Source: Clostridia bacterium (GTDB taxonomy: Bacteria; Bacillota; Clostridia; Christensenellales; UBA1242). From it: DNA of 6,000 nucleotides. Shown here piece after piece: positions 1-4,337 of this stretch (position 1 is the first letter of the stretch; each line of letters opens with the position of its first letter). The stretch covers positions 1 through 6,000 of the forward strand of contig JAFYKO010000021.1 in NCBI GenBank assembly GCA_017537515.1. The letters are read 5' to 3'. Under the pieces are notes generated by a model that saw nothing but the letters and a program-made list of their open reading frames with translations, made no database searches and was not told the DNA's origin. A program made the position numbers and the translations under genes.

Positions 1-382
1 CCGGCAACGCAAGATTGTAGGAAATTTCACCACTTTCGCCAAGGACGGCGGTTCCAAACGTAAAGCAAACAACAAAACACGCACCGCCGATAAGAAGCGT
101 TGTAAACAAAAAACAAACAAATGCAATAATATTTCTTTTAATAGTCCTCTCCCCAAAAGCAAGTATGCACATAAGGAGGCCTAGCCCCAATTTAAACAGC
201 AAAAGCACGACGCCTTGAAGCGGTAAAATTAGGTTTAAAAACACAAAGCCCACCCCCACAAGACTGGAAATCACAAGCCTCAGGGGTTTTATGTGCAAAC
301 ACAAAAGCTTGCCCGTAATAAGCAATATAAGAAAGTCTATAACAAAGTTATCAAAAAAAATATCCTCTACATAAACTTCCAC
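1..382 (-). CDS. spoIIGA: Sporulation sigma-E factor-processing peptidase SpoIIGA, N-terminal part (cut by window edge)
   Basis: SpoIIGA is the membrane aspartic protease that cleaves the pro-peptide from pro-sigma-E in the mother cell. About 127 residues are visible. The N-terminus, MEVYVEDIFFDNFVIDF, follows the family pattern (Bacillus begins MKIYLDVIWLLNFCFDAL), with conserved Tyr4, Asn12 and Asp16. Four hydrophobic stretches follow at about residues 8-24, 34-54, 58-75 and 85-107. This matches the membrane half of the family. The cytoplasmic protease half with the catalytic Asp lies beyond position 1. The start is taken as GTG at 382, because it fits the family N-terminus and the frame is closed by a stop at 422-424. 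No Shine-Dalgarno sequence is visible in front of it, so the exact start is uncertain. The usual next gene, sigE, would lie to the left, outside the window. The family call rests on sequence pattern and topology. Confidence 0.85.
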   Translation of the reverse strand, partial: MEVYVEDIFFDNFVIDFLILLITGKLLCLHIKPLRLVISSLVGVGFVFLNLILPLQGVVLLLFKLGLGLLMCILAFGERTIKRNIIAFVCFLFTTLLIGGACFVVCFTFGTAVLGESGEISYNLALP

Positions 383-488
383 GAGAACTATTTTAAATGA
401 AAAGCAAGCAAAATCAAAATACTAAATTTGTCTAAAAAACAAGAAATCTTTTCCAAACCCACTATTTTTTGTCATAATAATTAAGAAA

Positions 489-675
489 TGATTAATTAAT
501 AATGAATAATTGAGGTTGGATTTATATGCCCCGATGAAAATAAAACCTTTTTCATAAACAAAAGATTATTTACCACTTCGCTTGTTTAGGCGTCTGGCAA
601 GCCTCAGATTTAATGAATATTGAATAATGAATAATTAAGGTTTTATTTGTATTGCCCCGTTAAAAATCCAACCTT
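489..675. repeat. Two copies of a hairpin repeat, each preceded by 7-bp tandem repeats
   Basis: Copy 1 (489-549) and copy 2 (614-675) share one architecture. Each has three heptads of the TGAATAA type (489-509 and 614-634), then TT, a left arm, ATGCCCCG or ATTGCCCCG, and a right arm. Within each copy the arms pair imperfectly. Between copies they pair perfectly: 513-523 (AGGTTGGATTT) is the reverse complement of 664-674, and 538-549 (AAATAAAACCTT) is the reverse complement of 637-648. The DNA or RNA could therefore fold as two local hairpins with two mismatches each, or as one long nested stem. The region is non-coding and lies between divergent genes. I do not recognise the family; a MITE-like or dispersed intergenic repeat is possible. 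No flanking target duplication is visible. Confidence 0.7.
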
Positions 676-684
676 ACCTCCTCA

Positions 685-710
685 CTCCTAACTCCTAACC
701 CCTAACTCAA
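685..710. repeat. CTCCTAA-type heptanucleotide tandem repeat
   Basis: Three 7-bp units, CTCCTAA, CTCCTAA and CCCCTAA (685-705), are followed by a partial CTCAA (706-710). The surrounding stretch 677-720 is almost free of G on this strand. It lies just upstream of the promoter for the two-gene operon and just after copy 2 of the hairpin repeat, which also has 7-bp units. No function is evident. Confidence 0.7.
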
Positions 711-722
711 CCCCCTCCCCTC

Positions 723-751
723 TTTACAAACTCAAAAAACTGTGCTATAAT
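723..751 (+). promoter_or_regulatory. Sigma-A promoter with extended -10 for the unknown two-gene operon
   Basis: The -35 is TTTACA at 723-728 (5 of 6 to TTGACA), followed by a 17-bp spacer. The -10 is a perfect TATAAT at 746-751, preceded by TGC, which is the extended TGn motif. The expected transcription start is near 758. That leaves a leader of only about 11 nt consisting of AAGGAGG and four more bases, so the mRNA would begin almost at its ribosome binding site. Start position and strength are inferred. Confidence 0.75.
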
Positions 752-768
752 ACCCCCAAGGAGGCATT

Positions 769-1455
769 ATGGAAAAACTCTATAAAGTGAAAAAGGCACT
801 TTCACTCAATCATCACAAAGTCAAAAACAAAAACGTTATTCTTGTTTACGACTACGACAAAAACGGCGAACTAAACTTTTCAGTTGCCGAAATTATGGAC
901 GCACAAAAAGGTATTTACATCATCCTCAAAAACGGACAAATTGTTATCTCTGAGCCATTCGCTGGCGAAAGCAACACTGACATAGAAATCAAGGCTTACA
1001 GCGAACACGGTGGCGAAACAACAAGTTTCACCCAAAAAGCAGACTACAACCAGCTCCCAAGAACTGACAACGTGGTTTACTCTGTTTTGCATCACTTTCT
1101 CAGCAGTAAAACAAACAAGGTTTTCGGCGTTGTTGACAACTTCCACCACGTTACAGACAACAAACACTTCTATGCTTCAAACAACCTAGTTTTTGAAAAT
1201 TATGGAACACTCAAAAAACCTTTTACAGCACAATATTTCGATAAAATGGGGCTGTTTAAACTCACAACTTCAAACGTAGATAAATGGCTTGAATTTGAAA
1301 GAGAATTCAACAAAATATTCAAACATTTTGTACATACTGGAAAAAACTATCTCAAAGAAGAAGAATGGAAAGTTGTTAGAGAAAACGCCAAACACCAAAA
1401 AGAACTCGACGACACAAGAAAAAGAATCCACGAAACATTTTGTAATGAAAAATAA
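769..1455 (+). CDS. Hypothetical protein, first gene of the two-gene operon
   Basis: I do not recognise this 228-residue protein. The ATG start is well supported: AAGGAGG lies at 758-764, four bases upstream, and a strong promoter lies directly before it. There is no signal peptide or membrane segment, so it is probably cytoplasmic. The first 60 residues alternate hydrophobic and polar residues, including NVILVYDYDKNGELNFSV and GIYIILKNGQIVI, which suggests beta strands. The middle is rich in aromatic residues and His (VVDNFHHVTDNKHFY). The last 37 residues or so (192-228) are highly charged and probably helical or coiled-coil. There is a single Cys (225). No catalytic motif is apparent. The downstream gene follows after 21 bp and is probably co-transcribed. 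The pair is oriented against the neighbouring sporulation genes. Both proteins are rich in Lys and Asn and could be accessory or lineage-specific, but this is inference. Confidence 0.75.
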   Translation: MEKLYKVKKALSLNHHKVKNKNVILVYDYDKNGELNFSVAEIMDAQKGIYIILKNGQIVISEPFAGESNTDIEIKAYSEHGGETTSFTQKADYNQLPRTDNVVYSVLHHFLSSKTNKVFGVVDNFHHVTDNKHFYASNNLVFENYGTLKKPFTAQYFDKMGLFKLTTSNVDKWLEFEREFNKIFKHFVHTGKNYLKEEEWKVVRENAKHQKELDDTRKRIHETFCNEK

Positions 1456-1476
1456 TAATTTAAAAGGACAATAAAA

Positions 1477-1953
1477 GTGAAAAACGAAAAACCAAAATCA
1501 ACCGGCGTAATGGAATTTTACGCAAGACAAAAAAACATCGACATCAAGGCAATGATTCTCAAAATTGCGGGACTTAAAGAACTCGCACCCCACTCAACAA
1601 TTTCAGAAGTTAACAACGGATACAGAATCACAAGTTTCAAACCCGTTCTCAAACAAGTTCAAGACGCTTGGACAGGCGAAATAACTTGTAGCAACTTTAC
1701 ATTCCGTATTGAAGTAAACGACTTTGGGTTTATGGTATTCTGCAAAGACGACGACAGATTTGCGTCTCCAGAAGAAATTTACGCCGACCTTTCAAGAATT
1801 TGGACCAACAATCTTTTAAAATTCGACAAAGAATTTATGCTTAAAGAGTTTGCAGAGATTCAAGAATACAAAAAGAATCAAGCAATTCAAAAATTCCTCA
1901 ATCAACACTCTTCGTTTTATAGCAATGACCAAGAGTTAGGAATGAAAAATTAA
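1477..1953 (+). CDS. Hypothetical protein, second gene of the two-gene operon
   Basis: I do not recognise this 158-residue protein. It starts at GTG 1477, with AAAAGGA at 1462-1468 as the ribosome binding site and 8 bases of spacing. There is no signal peptide or membrane segment. Residues around 45-95 look beta-rich, with SEVNNGYRITSF, WTGEITCSNFTFRIEVNDF and FMVFCKDDD, and contain two Cys. From about residue 98 onward (SPEEIYADL and after) it looks alpha-helical and charged. It ends in a short polar tail. The 21-bp gap to the upstream gene, the same strand and the terminator just after it indicate a two-gene unit. The mixed beta-then-helix plan resembles that of its partner in outline, so a functional pair is plausible. 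Nothing visible identifies an enzymatic role. Confidence 0.75.
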   Translation: MKNEKPKSTGVMEFYARQKNIDIKAMILKIAGLKELAPHSTISEVNNGYRITSFKPVLKQVQDAWTGEITCSNFTFRIEVNDFGFMVFCKDDDRFASPEEIYADLSRIWTNNLLKFDKEFMLKEFAEIQEYKKNQAIQKFLNQHSSFYSNDQELGMKN

Positions 1954-1965
1954 GATTTCAATAAA

Positions 1966-1997
1966 AAAACAGCAACCTTTTTATCGGATGCTGTTTT
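1966..1997. terminator. Bidirectional rho-independent terminator between the hypothetical operon and sigG
   Basis: AAAACAGCA (1966-1974) pairs with TGCTGTTTT (1989-1997). One mismatch is followed by two further C-G pairs, around an 8-nt loop. Read on the minus strand, as the end of sigG, the stem runs into seven T residues. On the plus strand the tail is TTTTATTATT. It lies 12 bp after the stop of the plus-strand gene and 19 bp from the end of sigG, so it serves both convergent transcripts. Confidence 0.85.
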
Positions 1998-2016
1998 ATT
2001 ATTACAACAACGGGGT

Positions 2017-2790
2017 TTACGTCAGTTGTTTTCGGATGACTTCAAGGGCACTTTTTTCTAGCCTTGAAACTTGTGCTTGGCTTATGCCGACTTCGTTTGA
2101 GACTTCCATTTGGGTTTTGCCCGAAAAGTATCTCATATTGAGGATTTCTTTTTCACGAGGGTTTAATTTGACAATAGCGTCTTTTAAGGCAATTATTTCA
2201 AGATAATTTTCGTCTGTGTTTTCGGTGTCGGAAATTTGGTCCATAATCCTCACAGTTTCGCCACCGTCGTTGTAAACAGGTTCGTTTAGACTTACAATTT
2301 CGCTTACTGCGTCGAGAGCGTAAGACAGTTTGCGAGGAGGAATTTCCAGCATTTCTGCAAGTTCTTCTACGCTTGGTTCTCTATGCTCTTTTTTTGTGTA
2401 TTGTTCTTTGATTGTAAGGGCTTTATAAGCAATATCCCTCAAACTTCTTGAAACACGAATTGAGGTGTTGTCTCTAAGAAATCTTCGAATTTCGCCAATA
2501 ACCATAGGAACAGCGTACGTCGAAAACCGCACGCCAACACTAACATCAAAGTTGTCAATCGCCTTCATAAGCCCAACGCATCCAACTTGAAACATATCGT
2601 CGGATTTGTCATTGTGCATTGAAAAGCGTTGCACGATGCTAAGCACTAGCCTAAGATTTGCAACAACAAATTGTTCTCGTGCGAGTTCGTCGCCGGTTTT
2701 GACTTTTTTCATTAGTTCTGTAAGTTCAGCCGGTTTAAGTTTTGGTAATTTGCTTGTGTCCACGCCACAAATAAAAACACGATTTGCCAT
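2017..2790 (-). CDS. sigG: RNA polymerase sporulation sigma factor SigG
   Basis: SigG directs late gene expression in the engulfed forespore. The 257-residue length is close to the Bacillus protein (260). The SigG-type N-terminus is present (VFICGVDTSKLPKLKP; Bacillus has VEICGVDTSKLPVLK). Region 2 spans about residues 43-108 with DDMFQVGCVGLMKAIDNF, RFSTYAVPMVIGEIRRFLRD and then RVSRSLRDIAYKAL. Region 3 follows, then YNDGGETVRIMDQISD. The region 4 helix-turn-helix is at 224-249 (GKTQMEVSNEVGISQAQVSR). The start is placed at ATG 2790, because GGAG at 2800-2803 is correctly spaced. A TTG five codons upstream would overlap this site and extend beyond the family N-terminus. A sigma-F promoter match lies upstream. 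The gene is not downstream of sigE as in the usual spoIIGA-sigE-sigG cluster; spoIIGA lies downstream of it, beyond two foreign-looking genes. Confidence 0.95.
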   Translation of the reverse strand: MANRVFICGVDTSKLPKLKPAELTELMKKVKTGDELAREQFVVANLRLVLSIVQRFSMHNDKSDDMFQVGCVGLMKAIDNFDVSVGVRFSTYAVPMVIGEIRRFLRDNTSIRVSRSLRDIAYKALTIKEQYTKKEHREPSVEELAEMLEIPPRKLSYALDAVSEIVSLNEPVYNDGGETVRIMDQISDTENTDENYLEIIALKDAIVKLNPREKEILNMRYFSGKTQMEVSNEVGISQAQVSRLEKSALEVIRKQLT

Positions 2791-2799
2791 AATATCTTT

Positions 2800-2803
2800 C
2801 TCC
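2800..2803 (-). promoter_or_regulatory. Ribosome binding site that fixes the sigG start
   Basis: GGAG, followed by nine bases (AAAGATATT) and ATG at 2790. This excludes the in-frame TTG at 2805, which overlaps the site. Confidence 0.7.
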
Positions 2804-2823
2804 AAAAAATACTTGAATAAAGA

Positions 2824-2853
2824 TATTTTTTACAATCGTATTTATTTTTATGC
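2824..2853 (-). promoter_or_regulatory. Sigma-F-type promoter of sigG
   Basis: On the minus strand GCATA (2853-2849) matches the sigma-F -35 consensus GYWTA fully. After exactly 15 bases, GTAAAAAATA (2833-2824) matches the -10 consensus GGNRANANTW at all but the second position. Transcription would start near 2817, about 27 bases before the sigG ATG. In Bacillus sigG is transcribed by sigma-F and then by SigG itself. GCATA also fits the -35 pattern of SigG promoters (GMATR), so autoregulation through the same site is possible. The AT-rich background raises the chance of a fortuitous match. Confidence 0.6.
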
Positions 2854-2942
2854 ATTTATTTTTTTATTTTATTTGTTTTTATTTTTGGGTGTATGACCAA
2901 CCTGCCAACTATGCTTTCAACTTGCGGAGTGTGTGCACAATC

Positions 2943-2979
2943 AAAAAAAACCTCATTTCTTAAAGAAACGAAGTTTTTT
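2943..2979 (-). terminator. Rho-independent terminator of the rpsF-ssb-rpsR operon
   Basis: Read on the minus strand, AAAAAACTTCGTTTCTT pairs with AAGAAATGAGGTTTTTT through A-T and G-C pairs and two G-U wobbles, and the 3' side ends in eight T residues. The loop is very short and A/T-rich. It lies about 85 bases past the rpsR stop. Confidence 0.8.
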
Positions 2980-2982
2980 CTA

Positions 2983-3059
2983 TTAAGCCTTAACATACAG
3001 TCCTTCCGCCACCCTATAAACTAGGGGTGTGTCAAGCCAGCTTTTTCGCTGAGTGTCAA
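2983..3059 (-). other. Structured 3' untranslated region after rpsR, possible RNA element
   Basis: Between the rpsR stop and the terminator, three small hairpins follow one another in the transcript. They are CAGC/GCTG around a GAAAAA loop (3051-3038), CACCC/GGGTG with an inner TA/TA (3029-3010), and TTAAG/CTTAA (2993-2983). The heptamer TTGACAC occurs twice on the minus strand (3059-3053 and 3035-3029), 24 bp apart and flanking the first hairpin. It contains no convincing reading frame and no -10 at proper distance from the TTGACA sequences. I do not recognise a known RNA family. It could be a 3' UTR-derived small RNA or simply stabilising structure. Confidence 0.35.
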
Positions 3060-3065
3060 CGAAAA

Positions 3066-3386
3066 TTAATCCGCTTGGAATGGAATTAGGGCCATAATGC
3101 GTGCACGTTTGATTGCGTTTGCGAGTTCTCTTTGGTGTTTACTGCAAGTGCCAGTTTGTCTACGAGGAAGGATTTTTCCTTTTTCTGTGATGTAGTGTCT
3201 AAGCATTGCAACATCTTTATAGTCAATAACTTTTGATTTGTTCACGCAGAATGCACAAACTTTTCTTCTGCCTTGTTTTTTGAATTTTTTGTATTCTTTT
3301 TCAACAGGCTTTTTTGCTTCAGCTTTAACTTCAGTTTTCACTTCTGCTTTAACTTCCGCTTGTACTTCTTTTTCTACTTCAGTCAT
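3066..3386 (-). CDS. rpsR: 30S ribosomal protein S18, zinc-ribbon form with a repetitive N-terminal extension
   Basis: S18 binds the 30S platform with S6 and 16S rRNA. The core spans about residues 38-106 and carries the family signature ([41 protein letters not shown]). Cys44, Cys47, Cys81 and His84 form a CxxC and CxxH set typical of the zinc-binding version of S18. The protein has 106 residues where S18 usually has about 75-80. The extra N-terminus (about 2-34) is a Val/Lys/Ala/Glu stretch with a four-residue period ([16 protein letters not shown]), probably helical or disordered. The ATG at 3386 is preceded by AAGGAG (3402-3397) ten bases upstream, so the extension appears to be translated. 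It is the last gene of the rpsF-ssb-rpsR operon, 64 bp after ssb. Confidence 0.95.
   Translation of the reverse strand: MTEVEKEVQAEVKAEVKTEVKAEAKKPVEKEYKKFKKQGRRKVCAFCVNKSKVIDYKDVAMLRHYITEKGKILPRRQTGTCSKHQRELANAIKRARIMALIPFQAD
3318..3365 (-). repeat. Imperfect 12-bp tandem repeat inside the rpsR 5' end
   Basis: Four 12-bp units of the GAAGTTAAAGCA type encode [12 protein letters not shown] and VKAE (residues 8-23 of S18). A degenerate continuation follows (AKKP, VEKE). The periodic DNA suggests growth by replication slippage. Confidence 0.6.
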
Positions 3387-3420
3387 TTTGTTTTGCTCCT
3401 TTTAATATTATTTTTCGTTA

Positions 3421-3432
3421 GCCATAAATGGC
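3421..3432 (-). other. Short hairpin in the ssb-rpsR gap
   Basis: GCCAT and ATGGC form a perfect five-pair stem with a two-base centre (GCCATAAATGGC, an inverted repeat on either strand). There is no T-run after it on the minus strand, so it is not a classic terminator. It may influence RNA processing or translation of rpsR; a two-base loop is tight, so this is weak. Confidence 0.25.
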
Positions 3433-3450
3433 GTTTTAAATTTGTTTTCT

Positions 3451-3873
3451 TTAGAAAGGAAGAGAATCATCTTCGATTGGTTCGAGTTCAGAAACATCTT
3501 TCTTTTCAGTTTTTCCAGAGAATGGTGCAGGCATATTGTCGTATTCTGCACTTGCTGATTTTGAAGTCAAGAATTCAACTTCATCAGCGGTGATTTCTGT
3601 GATATAGCGTTTTGAACCGTCTTGTGCTTCATAAGAACGAGTTTGGATGGCTCCAATAACGCAACATTTGCTTCCTTTTCTAAGGTATTTTGCACAGTTT
3701 TCACCTTGTTGACGCCAAACAACGATGTTGAGGAAATCTGTTTCTCTTTCGCCATTGCTGTTTTGGAAACGTCTTGACACTGCGAGAGTGAAACGGCAAA
3801 CTGCAATACCGCTGTTGGTGTTGATAAGTTCTGGGTCTTTTGTAAGGTTGCCGATAAGCATAACTTTATTCAT
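3451..3873 (-). CDS. ssb: Single-stranded DNA-binding protein SSB
   Basis: SSB coats single-stranded DNA during replication, repair and recombination and recruits partner proteins through its C-terminal tip. The 140-residue protein has the OB-fold at about 1-104. It begins MNKVMLIGNLTKDPEL and includes CRFTLAVSRRF, ETDFLNIVVWRQQGENCAKYL with the conserved Trp53, KGSKCCVIGAIQTRSYE and RYITEITADEVEFL. A short acidic and polar linker follows, then the partner-binding tip DDSLPF (135-140), close to the classic DDDLPF/DDDIPF. The ATG at 3873 is supported by AAGGAG, which overlaps the rpsF stop codon (TAAGGAG); the intergenic gap is 12 bp. Its position between rpsF and rpsR is the normal Firmicute order. 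The linker is short compared with Bacillus SsbA, which is common in clostridia. Confidence 0.97.
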   Translation of the reverse strand: MNKVMLIGNLTKDPELINTNSGIAVCRFTLAVSRRFQNSNGERETDFLNIVVWRQQGENCAKYLRKGSKCCVIGAIQTRSYEAQDGSKRYITEITADEVEFLTSKSASAEYDNMPAPFSGKTEKKDVSELEPIEDDSLPF

Positions 3874-3885
3874 AAAAATTTCTCC

Positions 3886-4170
3886 TTAATTTTTGCTGAC
3901 AATCATTTTTCTTACGATTGGTTCGATAATGTTGAGTGCGTTTTCCAATCCACGAATTTCGAGAGGGTCAACTTCAAAGTTCATAAGAACATAAAAACCT
4001 TCGTTTTGGAATTGGATAGGGTAAGCAAGTTTTTTCATACCCCATTTGTCGATATTCTCAACACTTCCGTTTCTGTCTTCAACCATTTTTTGAACTTTTG
4101 CAATAAGTGCTTCACGTTGTTCTTCGGTTTGTTTTGCAGAAATAATGTAGAGCATTTCGTACTTTTTCAA
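3886..4170 (-). CDS. rpsF: 30S ribosomal protein S6
   Basis: S6 pairs with S18 on the platform of the 30S subunit. The protein has 94 residues, normal for the family, and begins MKKYEMLYIISAKQTEEQ. It carries the signature KWGMKKLAYPI (42-52) and a ferredoxin-like pattern ending in EPIVRKMIVSK. The start is TTG at 4170, preceded by AAAGGAGG (4188-4181) at ten bases. An in-frame ATG at 4269 would add 33 residues not found in S6, and its coding sequence would contain the operon's own -10 box, so it is rejected. This is the first gene of the rpsF-ssb-rpsR operon. A rare TTG start on a highly expressed ribosomal gene could help hold its level down, but that is speculation. Confidence 0.96.
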   Translation of the reverse strand: MKKYEMLYIISAKQTEEQREALIAKVQKMVEDRNGSVENIDKWGMKKLAYPIQFQNEGFYVLMNFEVDPLEIRGLENALNIIEPIVRKMIVSKN

Positions 4171-4180
4171 TCTAGAATTA

Positions 4181-4188
4181 CCTCCTTT
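4181..4188 (-). promoter_or_regulatory. Strong ribosome binding site that fixes the TTG start of rpsF
   Basis: AAAGGAGG, a full match to the 16S rRNA tail, lies ten bases before the TTG at 4170. No ATG or GTG lies at suitable distance. Confidence 0.8.
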
Positions 4189-4201
4189 TGGACATATTTT
4201 G

Positions 4202-4218
4202 GTCAAGTTTTTCTTGAC
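4202..4218 (-). other. Hairpin in the rpsF leader
   Basis: GTCAAG and CTTGAC form a perfect six-pair stem around AAAAA in the roughly 70-nt leader, 13 bases before the ribosome binding site. Many bacterial rpsF operons are autoregulated by the S6-S18 complex binding a leader RNA with a conserved CCG. I do not see that CCG here, so a link to S6-S18 control is only a possibility. Confidence 0.35.
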
Positions 4219-4248
4219 AAGGATGAATTTAAAAAAAATTCTGAGAAG

Positions 4249-4277
4249 ATTATAACACATTTCTCTCAAAATTTCAA
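4249..4277 (-). promoter_or_regulatory. Sigma-A promoter of the rpsF-ssb-rpsR operon
   Basis: On the minus strand TTGAAA (4277-4272) is followed by a 17-bp spacer and a perfect TATAAT (4254-4249), with TGT before it forming an extended -10. Transcription would start near 4242, giving a leader of about 72 nt before the rpsF TTG. The A/T-rich stretch 4284-4315 just upstream could act as an UP element. Confidence 0.85.
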
Positions 4278-4307
4278 GGGTATTATGAAATTTTTTTGCA
4301 GAAATTT

Positions 4308-4330
4308 AAAAAAAACACCCATTTAGGGTG
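4308..4330 (-). terminator. Rho-independent terminator of spoIVA
   Basis: On the minus strand CACCC (4330-4326) pairs with GGGTG (4320-4316) around a five-base loop, followed by eight T residues. It begins seven bases past the spoIVA stop and separates spoIVA from the rpsF promoter. Confidence 0.85.
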
Positions 4331-4337
4331 CAATATA

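Noticed and set aside
489..710. CRISPR array
   Set aside because: Only two dissimilar repeat copies are present, with 7-bp tandem units and no regular spacers.
880..1167. Minus-strand reading frame of 95 codons inside the first hypothetical gene
   Set aside because: It lies fully antisense to a gene with a strong promoter and ribosome binding site, and its composition (Val, Cys, Phe rich) is that of a reverse-strand shadow.
1289..1474. Plus-strand 61-codon frame overlapping the end of the first hypothetical gene
   Set aside because: It is in another frame of the same gene, has no ribosome binding site, and its Lys/Asn-rich product reflects the A-rich DNA.
769..1953. Toxin-antitoxin pair
   Set aside because: Both proteins are larger than typical toxins or antitoxins and no toxin or DNA-binding motif is visible; only the two-gene layout suggests it.
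2791..2805. TTG at 2805 as the start of sigG
   Set aside because: It overlaps the GGAG that serves ATG 2790, and would add residues not found in SigG proteins.
3030..3059. TTGACA sequences on the minus strand as -35 boxes of an extra promoter
   Set aside because: No acceptable -10 lies 15-19 bases downstream of either copy.
4171..4269. ATG at 4269 as the start of rpsF
   Set aside because: It would add 33 unusual residues and its codons would contain the TATAAT box and the mRNA leader of the operon.
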